A DNA stretch of 64,000 nt from the NCBI GenBank assembly GCA_022376925.1, contig JAIOJX010000006.1, forward strand, positions 63,325,394-63,389,393. The letters run 5' to 3'. The stretch's first letter is position 1; the number at the start of each line of letters is the position of its first letter. The position numbers and the translations under genes were made by a program. Under the pieces are notes generated by a model, which searched no databases, was not told the origin of the DNA, and saw only the letters and a program-made list of their open reading frames with translations. The DNA comes from Tragulus kanchil. Taxonomy: Eukaryota > Chordata > Mammalia > Artiodactyla > Tragulidae. Positions 33,111 to 45,966 of this stretch are shown here, in pieces.

Positions 33111-33598
33111 ATCTGGTCTGCATGAAGCAGAACTCTCAACCATCAGCCCATGCTTCTGGGCTTTCCCCTTTTGAATTATCTCACCCAGGTGGTCATCCTA
33201 GAACTATCACTGTGGCAGTGAGGATAGGTCATTTTAATCCCAACCATAATGGGGTGGAGGAAAATATATTGAGGCAGAGCAATCGCTGCCTCAGTCTCTG
33301 AGGCAGCAAAACTCCATAGTCTGTCTACTACAAAGAGAGTTTGGGAGGCAAGAAAATAGAAATAATAGGTCAGATAATTCTTAGGTAAAGTTGCGGGGAA
33401 GGAAACAAAATATGTTTTCTTTGTACTGCCAGGCCTGATTCGTAGTTCTTATGCATGTCTTTGCTTGATTGGGAAAAGGAGCTAAATGACTTTTTATTTA
33501 CTGAGTACCTCTTTTTTTGGATAGACACTGCAGTAGGGGTGATATTGAGCAGAACTCTTGTGGGGATTTCCTGGGTACAAAAGGTTTCCCATACTCAC
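33111..33598. other. Intergenic, no gene
   Basis: Single-copy DNA. A weak L2-like stretch ('tttatttactgagtacctc') near 33490. Nothing else recognised. Confidence 0.5.
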
Positions 33599-33814
33599 TG
33601 TTTCCTATTTGCATAAAAGTCTTAGTCTCTTAGACCTTCTCTGAGTTTCAAAGAGCAGATTCGAGTAGTTACTAATTAGGAAATTGAGGAAATAGAGAAA
33701 CAAGGGGAGAACAGTCCCACCATTATCTTTTCTCTGATTGTTTAAATCAATGCCTTGATTCATAACCACAAACTGTTGTGAAAATGTCCTATGCTTCAAC
33801 CAGCTAGCCTCAAG

Positions 33815-34240
33815 GGGACTTAAAATTTGATGACATGGGAGTATCAGTTGAGAAATGAAACTCCTGAACCACCATGTGGGTCCTAAATAAATGATAAAAT
33901 GCCTCAGCTACTGCTTCTGCTCTCTGTTAGAGGAAAGCTAAAGGGTCACTAGACCATGATTTATGAGCTTCTTTGCAGGAACGTAAAAGAATCATCATGA
34001 CCACCAGGGAGAAAGGAAGCTACAAGGTGGTGCCAAAAAGTCTGCATCTGAGGTCTTCTAGGAAATCTGGGATCACAGAGCTCTTCATCCCTCTCCTTTT
34101 GCCTTTAAAAAAACTTACACTGTGACTGTCAGTAAGATAGATTTGAAGCCAGATCCCCATTGTTCTGTTAGGTGCCTCCTCAAGTAAAAAGCGTTTCTCT
34201 GCTCCAAACTATTGTGTTTTGGTTTGTTTGGCCTCACTGT
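33815..34240 (+). mobile_element. Possible LTR fragment
   Basis: Ends with 'cctcctcaagtaaaaagcg' and 'ctccaaactattgtgttttg', words of the kind found near LTR 3' ends. No matching internal region. Family not identified. Duplicate at 34972-35398. Confidence 0.3.
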
Positions 34241-34753
34241 TCATAGGTTCATGAACCTGGGTTTGAAAACAGGGCTTGAAGTGTGCTGTTCATTTAATCC
34301 TCATAATGACTGTTGAGTTGGTGATTTGCTTTGATAATACGAAAGAATAAGTTTAGAATGATTCAGTAATTTTGCTATGTCATACAGGAAGCATAGTCAG
34401 GATCTTATTTCATATCTTCCTAGTTTCAAAAGTCATATTTGTTTTTAGTCTAGACAATATATCAACCTGGTTGATTTTATCTTATTTAGTTTTGACTCTT
34501 ATTTGAACTAGATGTTTTGCTCTATCATGCTACATGACCACAGAGGGAAGGAGCTAATGCTTTCTCAATCCTAAAATTTAAAATCCCCAAGGGCCAGGGT
34601 TCTTTTTACACATGACATGTGGCCTCTCTAAAATTCCCTGTGAAATCTGAAATTGTAATGGACAAGGGGAAACTCCATACCTGCTACTGATTCCCTCTGT
34701 AAATTTCTGCAGGCAATTTTGTTCCTGAACGACTGGAGTGTGTTTGTGTGCTA
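34241..34753. other. Intergenic with a weak MIR
   Basis: A diverged MIR-like block at about 34285-34410 ('ttaatcctcataatgact'). No gene. Repeated in copy two of duplication L. Confidence 0.4.
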
Positions 34754-36506
34754 AATGTTTCCTATTTGCATAAAAGTCGTAGTCTCTTAGACCTTCTCTG
34801 AGTTTCAAAGAGCAGATTCGAGTAGTTACTAATTAGGAAATTGAGGAAATAGAGAAACAAGGGGAGAACAGTCCCACCATTATCTTTTCTCTGATTGTTT
34901 AAATCAATGCCTTGATTCATAACCACAAACTGTTGTGAAAATGTCCTATGCTTCAACCAGCTAGCCTCAAGGGGACTTAAAATTTGATGACATGGGAGTA
35001 TCAGTTGAGAAATGAAACTCCTGAACCACCATGTGGGTCCTAAATAAATGATAAAATGCCTCAGCTACTGCTTCTGCTCTCTGTTAGAGGAAAGCTAAAG
35101 GGTCACTAGACCATGATTTATGAGCTTCTTTGCAGGAACGTAAAAGAATCATCATGACCACCAGGGAGAAAGGAAGCTACAAGGTGGTGCCAAAAAGTCT
35201 GCATCTGAGGTCTTCTAGGAAATCTGGGATCACAGAGCTCTTCATCCCTCTCCTTTTGCCTTTAAAAAAACTTACACTGTGACTGTCAGTAAGATAGATT
35301 TGAAGCCAGATCCCCATTGTTCTGTTAGGTGCCTCCTCAAGTAAAAAGCGTTTCTCTGCTCCAAACTATTGTGTTTTGGTTTGTTTGGCCTCACTGTTCA
35401 TAGGTTCATGAACCTGGGTTTGAAAACAGGGCTTGAAGTGTGCTGTTCATTTAATCCTCATAATGACTGTTGAGTTGGTGATTTGCTTTGATAATACGAA
35501 AGAATAAGTTTAGAATGATTCAGTAATTTTGCTATGTCATACAGGAAGCATAGTCAGGATCTTATTTCATATCTTCCTAGTTTCAAAAGTCATATTTGTT
35601 TTTAGTCTAGACAATATATCAACCTGGTTGATTTTATCTTATTTAGTTTTGACTCTTATTTGAACTAGATGTTTTGCTCTATCATGCTACATGACCACAG
35701 AGGGAAGGAGCTAATGCTTTCTCAATCCTAAAATTTAAAATCCCCAAGGGCCAGGGTTCTTTTTACACATGACATGTGGCCTCTCTAAAATTCCCCTGTG
35801 AAATCTGAAATTGTAATGGACAATGGGAAACCCCATACCTGCTACTGATTCCCTCTGTAAATTTCTGCAGGCAATTTTGTTCCTGAAAGACTGGAGTGTG
35901 TTTGTGTGCTATCCACTCATGTTTCTTGATTCCAGCCAGTAACTAAGAACCAGAGACCAGATTGTAAGCCCACGTCAGGATGAGTCCAGTCCTTGTGTGA
36001 TGTGATGATGAATCCCAGAATAATGTTCAAGTACTGGCACAATTCCTTTTACTTTGAAAATTGGGAGCATGTTTTTGATTTATAGGAAGTGATCTGGTGA
36101 CAACAGTTGGTTGGTGGGAGGGGAAAGGAAAGCAGAAGCTGGAAATCAGGCTGAAACTTGGCAATAAACAAACAGAACTATAGACTTAACATAAATGAGA
36201 AAACAAAAAAATAAAGTTATGAAATCTCACAAGTCAGAAAAGAGGTAGATTACTATCTCAAAAGCATTTTAGAAGCCCTTCAATAGAAATCAAGCAGCAT
36301 GGACATTCGCTGTGATCCTTTTGTGAAGTGAAACTGGGGAAGAGTGAGCGAATTTATTCAAGTCCTGCAGGAATAATGTGTGAAAGCAGTCTTCTGTAAA
36401 ACTAAAGTTGGAAGGACTTAATTATAAGAAAGTGTTCTGCCTGTTAACCTGGTATTTGGGTAGAATCATTCTGGTAGCAATGTAAAGATCCTTGTCATTG
36501 ATTTAT

Positions 36507-36728
36507 GTGGATGTGTGCATGCTAAGTCACTTTGTTCGTGTCTGACTCTGTGCTACCTTATGGAATGTAGTCTTCCAGGCTCCTCTGTCCATGGGATTTT
36601 CCAGTCAAGAATACTGGAGAAGGTTGCCATGCAGAGGATCTTCCAGATCCAGGGATCAAACCCACATCTTTATGTCTCCTGCATTTCCAGGAAGGCTGTT
36701 TACCACTAGCAACACCTGAACCACCTGT
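36507..36728 (-). mobile_element. BovA2/Bov-tA SINE
   Basis: 'gcatgctaagtcactttgtt', 'ccaggctcctctgtccatgg'. Duplicate at 37638-37859 and an end fragment at 38948-38980. Confidence 0.85.
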
Positions 36729-37637
36729 CATTGATTTATAATCACTGATAATAATCAGTACGTTTAATTTTAGCAGCTGGAATAGACTTGAAATAGTAAT
36801 TGCCTTCTCCTTAATTATGGAGTAAGCTGGGCACTTATAGAAGTAAGATATTTAGGTATAGATGATAATAATGTATGCATATGGATACTTTTATTTATTT
36901 AGTGTTATGCTCTGTTAGTCATCTTGGAGTCATCTTACTGTTTCACATATGTTTTCTCTTTAAAGGAGTTTGAAAAGCATATGAGATTTTATTTAAGACA
37001 TTCAGTTCTTATTTTTACACTAACAACTGTTTTCTTAAATCTCTTTTTCATGTTTCTTGATTCCAGCCAGTAACTAAGAACCAGAGACCAGATTGTAAGC
37101 CCACGTCAGGATGAGTCCAGTCCTTGTGTGATGTGATGATGAATCCCAGAATAATGTTCAAGTACTGGCACAATTCCTTTTACTTTGAAAATTGGGAGCA
37201 TGTTTTTGATTTATAGGAAGTGATCTGGTGACAACAGTTGGTTGGTGGGAGGGGAAAGGAAAGCAGAAGCTGGAAATCAGGCTGAAACTTGGCAATAAAC
37301 AAACAGAACTATAGACTTAACATAAATGAGAAAACAAAAAAATAAAGTTATGAAATCTCACAAGTCAGAAAAGAGGTAGATTACTATCTCAAAAGCATTT
37401 TAGAAGCCCTTCAATAGAAATCAAGCAGCATGGACATTCGCTGTGATCCTTTTGTGAAGTGAAACTGGGGAAGAGTGAGCGAATTTATTCAAGTCCTGCA
37501 GGAATAATGTGTGAAAGCAGTCTTCTGTAAAACTAAAGTTGGAAGGACTTAATTATAAGAAAGTGTTCTGCCTGTTAACCTGGTATTTGGGTAGAATCAT
37601 TCTGGTAGCAATGTAAAGATCCTTGTCATTGATTTAT

Positions 37638-37859
37638 GTGGATGTGTGCATGCTAAGTCACTTTGTTCGTGTCTGACTCTGTGCTACCTTATGGAATGTA
37701 GTCTTCCAGGCTCCTCTGTCCATGGGATTTTCCAGTCAAGAATACTGGAGAAGGTTGCCATGCAGAGGATCTTCCAGATCCAGGGATCAAACCCACATCT
37801 TTATGTCTCCTGCATTTCCAGGAAGGCTGTTTACCACTAGCAACACCTGAACCACCTGT
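37638..37859 (-). mobile_element. BovA2/Bov-tA SINE, duplicate
   Basis: Second copy of 36507-36728 in duplication M. Confidence 0.85.
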
Positions 37860-38232
37860 CATTGATTTATAATCACTGATAATAATCAGTACGTTTAATT
37901 TTAGCAGCTGGAATAGACTTGAAATAGTAATTGCCTTCTCCTTAATTATGGAGTAAGCTGGGCACTTATAGAAGTAAGATATTTAGGTATAGATGATAAT
38001 AATGTATGCATATGGATACTTTTATTTATTTAGTGTTATGCTCTGTTAGTCATCTTGGAGTCATCTTACTGTTTCACATATGTTTTCTCTCTTTAAAGGA
38101 GTTTGAAAAGCATATGAGATTTTATTTAAGACATTCAGTTCTTATTTTTTACACTAACAACTGTCACTTGAATGCTTGGAAATATCTTGCTTGTTTGATT
38201 TGAAATCTGCACAATAGGTTTGGATTATTTGA

Positions 38233-38445
38233 AAGAATCGTTAAGTTGCTAGGTCATGTCTGACTCTTTCGCAGCCCCATGGCCTACAGCAACCTACCAG
38301 GCTCCTCTGTCTATGGGATTTCCCAAGCAAGAATAGTGGAGTGAGTTGCCATCTCCTTCTCCAGAGGATCTTCCCTACCCGGGGAAGGAACCCCATCTCC
38401 TATACTGTGGGAGGGTTCTTTAGCACTGAGCCACTGGGAAGCAGT
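38233..38445 (-). mobile_element. BovA2/Bov-tA SINE
   Basis: 'gttgctaggtcatgtctgac', 'ctaccaggctcctctgtc', 'gagccactgggaagc'. Duplicate at 39355-39566. Confidence 0.85.
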
Positions 38446-39354
38446 TATTTGAAAGAATTAACTATATTAAAATCATAGTTGTAACTTGAAGTGTTGATGA
38501 AAATGTTATTTATGAATTCAAATAGTGTTAAATATGTAAGAATAATTCAACTGTTTAAATCATATGAATTAATTAAATATTAATTAAAGAGTTAGTGAAG
38601 GTGATTGTACTTATTTTTATATATGTTTAGTAGGTTAGTAAACAAGATTAGATATTTAAATTTACAGTCTTAAGAAGATTTACAATTTGTATTTAATACA
38701 TTGACTACTAATAAGTAAAACCATATTAATTAACATGCAAAAAAGCTGTCCTCAGACATTAACAAATCCAACTGAAAGTCTGACATATATTATTAGTCCT
38801 ATTTTAATGCAGAAACAAATACTTTACATACATCACTTCACTTAATTCTTATTTTGAGATAGAGATTATTGCATCAGTTTGACAAATATAAGGATTGCTG
38901 CTCAAAGGGAAAGTACTTTTAACCAGAGAATTTTACAAATTTTTACTCTGTTTACCACTAGCAACACCTGAACCACCTGTCATTGATTTATAATCACTGA
39001 TAATAATCAGTACGTTTAATTTTAGCAGCTGGAATAGACTTGAAATAGTAATTGCCTTCTCCTTAATTATGGAGTAAGCTGGGCACTTATAGAAGTAAGA
39101 TATTTAGGTATAGATGATAATAATGTATGCATATGGATACTTTTATTTATTTAGTGTTATGCTCTGTTAGTCATCTTGGAGTCATCTTACTGTTTCACAT
39201 ATGTTTTCTCTTTTTAAAGGAGTTTGAAAAGCATATGAGATTTTATTTAAGACATTCAGTTCTTATTTTTTACACTAACAACTGTCACTTGAATGCTTGG
39301 AAATATCTTGCTTGTTTGATTTGAAATCTGCACAATAGGTTTGGATTATTTGAA

Positions 39355-39566
39355 AGAATCGTTAAGTTGCTAGGTCATGTCTGACTCTTTCGCAGCCCCA
39401 TGGCCTACAGCAACCTACCAGGCTCCTCTGTCTATGGGATTTCCCAAGCAAGAATAGTGGAGTGAGTTGCCATCTCCTTCTCCAGAGGATCTTCCCTACC
39501 CGGGGAAGGAACCCTATCTCCTATACTGTGGGAGGGTTCTTTAGCACTGAGCCACTGGGAAGCAGT
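39355..39566 (-). mobile_element. BovA2/Bov-tA SINE, duplicate
   Basis: Second copy of 38233-38445 in duplication N. Confidence 0.85.
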
Positions 39567-39944
39567 TATTTGAAAGAATTAACTATATTAAAATCATAGT
39601 TGTAACTTGAAGTGTTGATGAAAATGTTATTTATGAATTCAAATAGTGTTAAATATGTAAGAATAATTCAACTGTTTAAATCATATGAATTAATTAAATA
39701 TTAATTAAAGAGTTAGTGAAGGTGATTGTACTTATTTTTATATATGTTTAGTAGGTTAGTAAACAAGATTAGATATTTAAATTTACAGTCTTAAGAAGAT
39801 TTACAATTTGTATTTAATACATTGACTACTAATAAGTAAAACCATATTAATTAACATGCAAAAAAGCTGTCCTCAGACATTAACAAATCCAACTGAAAGT
39901 CTGACATATATTATTAGTCCTATTTTAATGCAGAAACAAATACT

Positions 39945-40130
39945 TTACATACATCACTTCACTTAATTCTTATTTTTGAGATAGAGATTATTGCATCAGT
40001 TTGACAAATATAAGGATTGCTGCTCAGAGAGGGTAGGGTATATCCTCAAGGTCATGCAGATAGTAAATGGCTTAACCAGAGATGTAATCCTTGTCTGACA
40101 CCAAACTTGTGTTTGATCCACTCTGCTGCT
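39945..40130 (-). mobile_element. MIR, antisense
   Basis: 'ctcaaggtcatgcagatag', 'aaatggcttaaccagag', 'ttgtctgacaccaaac' match the reverse MIR. The upstream copy (38824-38904) is cut by the duplication N join. Confidence 0.75.
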
Positions 40131-42247
40131 CCCTACTCTTTATGTTGACATGAACTGATCTATATACATGATGAAAGACAAAAGGGACAGAGCAAAGAAA
40201 AGACTGGCATAGATAATAAATCATGAGTTGGGAAAGAAATACAGAAAGGAATTGGCTCTTTATAGCAGGTTGAGTCAAAAGAGGAGATTGGAGTGACCTA
40301 AGCCTGGGTGTATGATACAGACATTCGAAAGTCAAAGATTTATAACTCAAGTAGTTTCTATGAGTGCTGCTTAATATTACTTTTCCAGTTAAATAAAGAG
40401 TGTTAACTCCGGTAATAGAGTATTTCATGTGCATCTAACTGTACAGGAATATGGTCTATTATTAATAAAACAGTTACTTCATAATTCAAGAATATTTAAT
40501 GATTTGTCAATTGGAGTTAACCTATTTGCAAAAATCACTGTAAAATCTGATAGTAGAGGAAAGGACATGGGTGGTTCATAAAATAATATTGCAGAGGACA
40601 CCCCTGGGACAACATGTGACCCAGAAGACCACAGATACATCTTTGCAGGCATGAAAATATTTTATATAGATCTGTTACAGAACATCAAATAAATTTCCTG
40701 ACATGTCCTACATCTGAAAGTGACAATTTATTCTTTATGTTTTTCTGTACATTAACTCATTTTGAATTTCTTTTTCCATAGAGTCCTAATGTGTTACCAT
40801 TTGACTCTGTGTCAGATGAGAAAGTCTTTTCCTCAGTACTCTGTTCGTGTCTGTTTTCTGATGAATCAGATTCAAATTTTACACCCTCATATGCAAGTAA
40901 AAACTTGTAGAGGAGAGTCACAACCACAAGACTGTAGTTGGCAGAAATCTAGGTCAAATTCTTCTAGAAAATGATAGGAGTGTTTCCTATCCCTTTGAAG
41001 CTCACCATTCTGGGATGATACCACAGATGTGGAAGTAAACATAAAGGACAGACAGGATGGGAGACACTCATTTCTTTCTTTATTCATTCACTGTTTGGGC
41101 CATATTTACTAAGTACCTACTATATGCTAAACACAGTGCTAAAAGCTTGGAGAAATCTGGGTATAGTGCAAAAGTGTTAACCATACTTTGTGTTTGATCC
41201 ACTCTGCTGCTCCCTACTCTTTATGTTGACATGAACTGATCTATATACATGATGAAAGACAAAAGGGACAGAGCAAAGAAAAGACTGGCATAGATAATAA
41301 ATCATGAGTTGGGAAAGAAATACAGAAAGGAATTGGCTCTTTATAGCAGGTTGAGTCAAAAGAGGAGATTGGAGTGACCTAAGCCTGGGTGTATGATACA
41401 GACATTCGAAAGTCAAAGATTTATAACTCAAGTAGTTTCTATGAGTGCTGCTTAATATTACTTTTCCAGTTAAATAAAGAGTGTTAACTCCGGTAATAGA
41501 GTATTTCATGTGCATCTAACTGTACAGGAATATGGTCTATTATTAATAAAACAGTTACTTCATAATTCAAGAATATTTAATGATTTGTCAATTGGAGTTA
41601 ACCTATTTGCAAAAATCACTGTAAAATCTGATAGTAGAGGAAAGGACATGGGTGGTTCATAAAATAATATTGCAGAGGACACCCCTGGGACAACATGTGA
41701 CCCAGAAGACCACAGATACATCTTTGCAGGCATGAAAATATTTTATATAGATCTGTTACAGAACATCAAATAAATTTCCCTGACATGTCCTACATCTGAA
41801 AGTGACAATTTATTCTTTATGTTTTTCTGTACATTAACTCATTTTGAATTTCTTTTTCCATAGAGTCCTAATGTGTTACCATTTGACTCTGTGTCAGATG
41901 AGAAAGTCTTTTCCTCAGTACTCTGTTCGTGTCTGTTTTCTGATGAATCAGATTCAAATTTTACACCCTCATATGCAAGTAAAAACTTGTAGAGGAGAGT
42001 CACAACCACAAGACTGTAGTTGGCAGAAATCTAGGTCAAATTCTTCTAGAAAATGATAGGAGTGTTTCCTATCCCTTTGAAGCTCACCATTCTGGGATGA
42101 TACCACAGATGTGGAAGTAAACATAAAGGACAGACAGGATGGGAGACACTCATTTCTTTCTTTATTCATTCACTGTTTGGGCCATATTTACTAAGTACCT
42201 ACTATATGCTAAACACAGTGCTAAAAGCTTGGAGAAATCTGGGTATA
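40105..42247 (+). repeat. Direct duplication O (40105-41165 / 41186-42247)
   Basis: Offset 1081-1082. Filler 41166-41185. Confidence 0.95.
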
Positions 42248-42640
42248 TCAGTGAACAAAATGGACAAAGATTTTGTCTTAAAACATTCACTAGAGAGGAA
42301 GACAAGAAACTAGAATTAAAAACTGTAAATACACTACATCATGTGTTAGAAGGAGACATATGCTTTGGGAAAAGAGAAAATAAGTAGAATGAGGTAAGGG
42401 GATTTCAAGTGAAGAGGGTGGAGCTAGTGATGGGTTGCAATATAAATACTACAGTGCAGTCAACATGAGCCTCACTGAGAAGGTGGTATCAGAGCAAAGA
42501 TGAAGGAGGCAAAACCTGGCCAGGTGAATTGAGGGAAGAGCCCTTCAGACAGAGAGAATGGCCGGAGTGACCTGTGGTTAGTATTCAAGGAACAGCAAGA
42601 GGACTAATTAGCATTGGCATTAGTGGAAGGGGAGCAACTT
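42165..42640 (-). mobile_element. L2 (LINE-2) 3' end, antisense
   Basis: 'tttactaagtacctactata', 'cacagtgctaaaagc', 'cagtgaacaaaatggacaaa' and later 'gcaaagatgaaggaggcaaa' follow the L2 consensus. Copies: 41083-41165 (cut by the join) and 43260-43735. Confidence 0.75.
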
Positions 42641-43259
42641 TGCTAGAAGTCAAAGAAGTATGGCTTGAGGTAGGAGCATATTGCATGGAATCACAGGGGC
42701 TGATGTAAAACGTTGGTTTCTACTGTAAGTGAAATGGAGGAACCATTGGAGGAAATAGATCAGAAGAGTCTCCAGTTATGCCATAGATTATTAACAGATT
42801 GCAGGGGAAAAATAGGTAGAAACACAGAGACCTGTTAGGAGGCAATTACAAGATAGAATGGTGGCTGCAACCAGGTGGTAGTTGTGGAAGTGGAGAGAAA
42901 TTATTCTGAATGTATTTGAAAATGGAATCAGTAGGATTTAGGATGTGAAAGTGTGAGGCTATAAAGTGTGGAAAAGTGAAGTTTTGTGGAACGACCTCAA
43001 GTCTTTTCCTCAGTACTCTGTTCGTGTCTGTTTTCTGATGAATCAGATTCAAATTTTACACCCTCATATGCAAGTAAAAACTTGTAGAGGAGAGTCACAA
43101 CCACAAGACTGTAGTTGGCAGAAATCTAGGTCAAATTCTTCTAGAAAATGATAGGAGTGTTTCCTATCCCTTTGAAGCTCACCATTCTGGGATGATACCA
43201 CAGATGTGGAAGTAAACATAAAGGACAGACAGGATGGGAGACACTCATTTCTTTCTTTA

Positions 43260-43735
43260 TTCATTCACTGTTTGGGCCATATTTACTAAGTACCTACTAT
43301 ATGCTAAACACAGTGCTAAAAGCTTGGAGAAATCTGGGTATATCAGTGAACAAAATGGACAAAGATTTTGTCTTAAAACATTCACTAGAGAGGAAGACAA
43401 GAAACTAGAATTAAAAACTGTAAATACACTACATCATGTGTTAGAAGGAGACATATGCTTTGGGAAAAGAGAAAATAAGTAGAATGAGGTAAGGGGATTT
43501 CAAGTGAAGAGGGTGGAGCTAGTGATGGGTTGCAATATAAATACTACAGTGCAGTCAACATGAGCCTCACTGAGAAGGTGGTATCAGAGCAAAGATGAAG
43601 GAGGCAAAACCTGGCCAGGTGAATTGAGGGAAGAGCCCTTCAGACAGAGAGAATGGCCGGAGTGACCTGTGGTTAGTATTCAAGGAACAGCAAGAGGACT
43701 AATTAGCATTGGCATTAGTGGAAGGGGAGCAACTT
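43260..43735 (-). mobile_element. L2 3' end, duplicate
   Basis: Second copy of 42165-42640 in duplication P. Confidence 0.75.
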
Positions 43736-44329
43736 TGCTAGAAGTCAAAGAAGTATGGCTTGAGGTAGGAGCATATTGCATGGAATCACAGGGGCTGATG
43801 TAAAACGTTGGTTTCTACTGTAAGTGAAATGGAGGAACCATTGGAGGAAATAGATCAGAAGAGTCTCCAGTTATGCCATAGATTATTAACAGATTGCAGG
43901 GAAACATAGGTAGAAACACAGAGACCTGTTAGGAGGCAATTACAAGATAGAATGGTGGCTGCAACCAGGTGGTAGTTGTGGAAGTGGAGAGAAATTATTC
44001 TGAATGTATTTGAAAATGGAATCAGTAGGATTTAGGATGTGAAAGTGTGAGGCTATAAAGTGTGGAAAAAAGTGAAGTTTGGAACGACCTCAAGTCTTTT
44101 GGACTGAGCAAATAGAAGGATGAAACTCTTGAGTTCCCTTCACTTGAGATGTGAGCCCTCTTCAGTGGGAGGACCACAAGTTCAGTTTGGGGCTTGTTGG
44201 GTATTTGAGATATCTATCTTACATGCATAGAGCAATGTTAGATATAGAGTCAGGAGTTTAAGGAAAAGATTTAGATTGGAAATGTAAATTTGGGACTCAT
44301 CAGCACATAGAGGTTTTGTTTATTTATTA

Positions 44330-44656
44330 AAACTTTGTTTTACTTATTTTTAAATTAAATTTTTTTAGTTAAAAAAAATCAGTTGTATTTTGCTGTGCTG
44401 GGTCTTTAATACTACACACAGGTTTTCTCTAGTTGAGGTAAGCAGGGCTTACTCTCCAGTTGTGGTATGCAGGCTTTTCATAGTGGCGGCTTCTTTTTTT
44501 ATGGTATGTGGGCTCTAGAGTTTGAGGGCTTCAGTAGTGGTGGTGCTTGGGCTTAGTTGCCCCGTGGCATGTAGAATCTTCCTAACCAGCGATTGAACTT
44601 GTGTCCCTTGAATTGGCAGGTAGATTTTTAACCTCTGGACTACCAAGGAAGTCCAA
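44330..44656 (-). mobile_element. CHR-type SINE
   Basis: 'tcagttgtattttgctgtgc', 'tagttgccccgtggcatgta', 'ctggactaccaaggaagtcc'. Full-length but diverged. Duplicate at 45453-45778. Confidence 0.7.
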
Positions 44657-45452
44657 CATAGATGGTTTTTAAAGTATTATAACTGGGTGAGATTAACAAT
44701 AAAGTAAGAATATAGAAAAGAAGTGGCCTCAAAAGAAAAAAAAAAAAAAACCCTGGATAACACATGCAATAAATATATATTGTAACACTCTTCTACATTA
44801 CTGACTCGAATCACCGTAGTCATTAGTGAAACAAAGACGAATAGCTTTTTCTACGATTTTTTTAAAAAAATTGCATTGGCATTAGTGAAATTGGAGGAAC
44901 GGTAGGAGCATATTGAAAAGGGAAACGTTGGTTTCTACTGTAAGTGAAATGGAGGAACCATTGGAGGAAATAGATCAGAAGAGTCTCCAGTTATGCCATA
45001 GATTATTAACAGATTGCAGGGAAACATAGGTAGAAACACAGAGACCTGTTAGGAGGCAATTACAAGATAGAATGGTGGCTGCAACCAGGTGGTAGTTGTG
45101 GAAGTGGAGAGAAATTATTCTGAATGTATTTGAAAATGGAATCAGTAGGATTTAGGATGTGAAAGTGTGAGGCTATAAAGTGTGGAAAAAAGTGAAGTTT
45201 GGAACGACCTCAAGTCTTTTGGACTGAGCAAATAGAAGGATGAAACTCTTGAGTTCCCTTCACTTGAGATGTGAGCCCTCTTCAGTGGGAGGACCACAAG
45301 TTCAGTTTGGGGCTTGTTGGGTATTTGAGATATCTATCTTACATGCATAGAGCAATGTTAGATATAGAGTCAGGAGTTTAAGGAAAAGATTTAGATTGGA
45401 AATGTAAATTTGGGACTCATCAGCACATAGAGGTTTTGTTTATTTATTAAAA

Positions 45453-45778
45453 CTTTGTTTTACTTATTTTTAAATTAAATTTTTTTAGTTAAAAAAAATC
45501 AGTTGTATTTTGCTGTGCTGGGTCTTTAATACTACACACAGGTTTTCTCTAGTTGAGGTAAGCAGGGCTTACTCTCCAGTTGTGGTATGCAGGCTTTTCA
45601 TAGTGGCGGCTTCTTTTTTTATGGTATGTGGGCTCTAGAGTTTGAGGGCTTCAGTAGTGGTGGTGCTTGGGCTTAGTTGCCCCGTGGCATGTAGAATCTT
45701 CCCTAACCAGCGATTGAACTTGTGTCCCTTGAATTGGCAGGTAGATTTTTAACCTCTGGACTACCAAGGAAGTCCAAC
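45453..45778 (-). mobile_element. CHR-type SINE, duplicate
   Basis: Second copy of 44330-44656 in duplication Q. Confidence 0.7.
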
Positions 45779-45966
45779 ATAGATGGTTTTTAAAGTATTA
45801 TAACTGGGTGAGATTAACAATAAAGTAAGAATATAGAAAAGAAGTGGCCTCAAAAGAAAAAAAAAAAAAAACCCTGGATAACACATGCAATAAATATATA
45901 TTGTAACACTCTTCTACATTACTGACTCGAATCACCGTAGTCATTAGTGAAACAAAGACGAATAGC

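Larger units (their letters stand above)
33599..35911 (+). repeat. Direct duplication L (33599-34753 / 34756-35911)
   Basis: Offset 1157. A few substitutions in the last ~150 nt (for example near 34664 against 35822) and otherwise identical. Confidence 0.95.
35917..38164 (+). repeat. Direct duplication M (35917-37030 / 37048-38164)
   Basis: Offset 1131, rising slightly at the end of copy one where T-runs shorten (36960, 37012). Filler at 37031-37047. Confidence 0.95.
37827..40026 (+). repeat. Direct duplication N (37827-38904 / 38948-40026)
   Basis: Offset 1121. Filler of 43 nt at 38905-38947. With M, about 330 nt occur three times (36696-37030, 37827-38164, 38948-39285). Confidence 0.95.
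41904..44100 (+). repeat. Direct duplication P (41904-43007 / 42999-44100)
   Basis: Offset about 1095. The two copies share AAGTCTTTT at the join, a nine-base overlap. About 340 nt occur three times (40823-41165, 41904-42247, 42999-43342). Confidence 0.95.
43706..45966 (+). repeat. Direct duplication Q (43706-44845 / 44873-45966)
   Basis: The start of copy two (44873-44930) is a shortened version of 43706-43806 with several deletions; after that the offset is constant at about 1121. Filler 44846-44872. About 390 nt shared with P occur three times. Confidence 0.93.

Noticed and set aside
40072..40434. 120-codon minus-strand open frame and its copy at 41177-41515
   Set aside because: Partly within an antisense MIR, no domain, and the two versions differ only through the join of duplication O.
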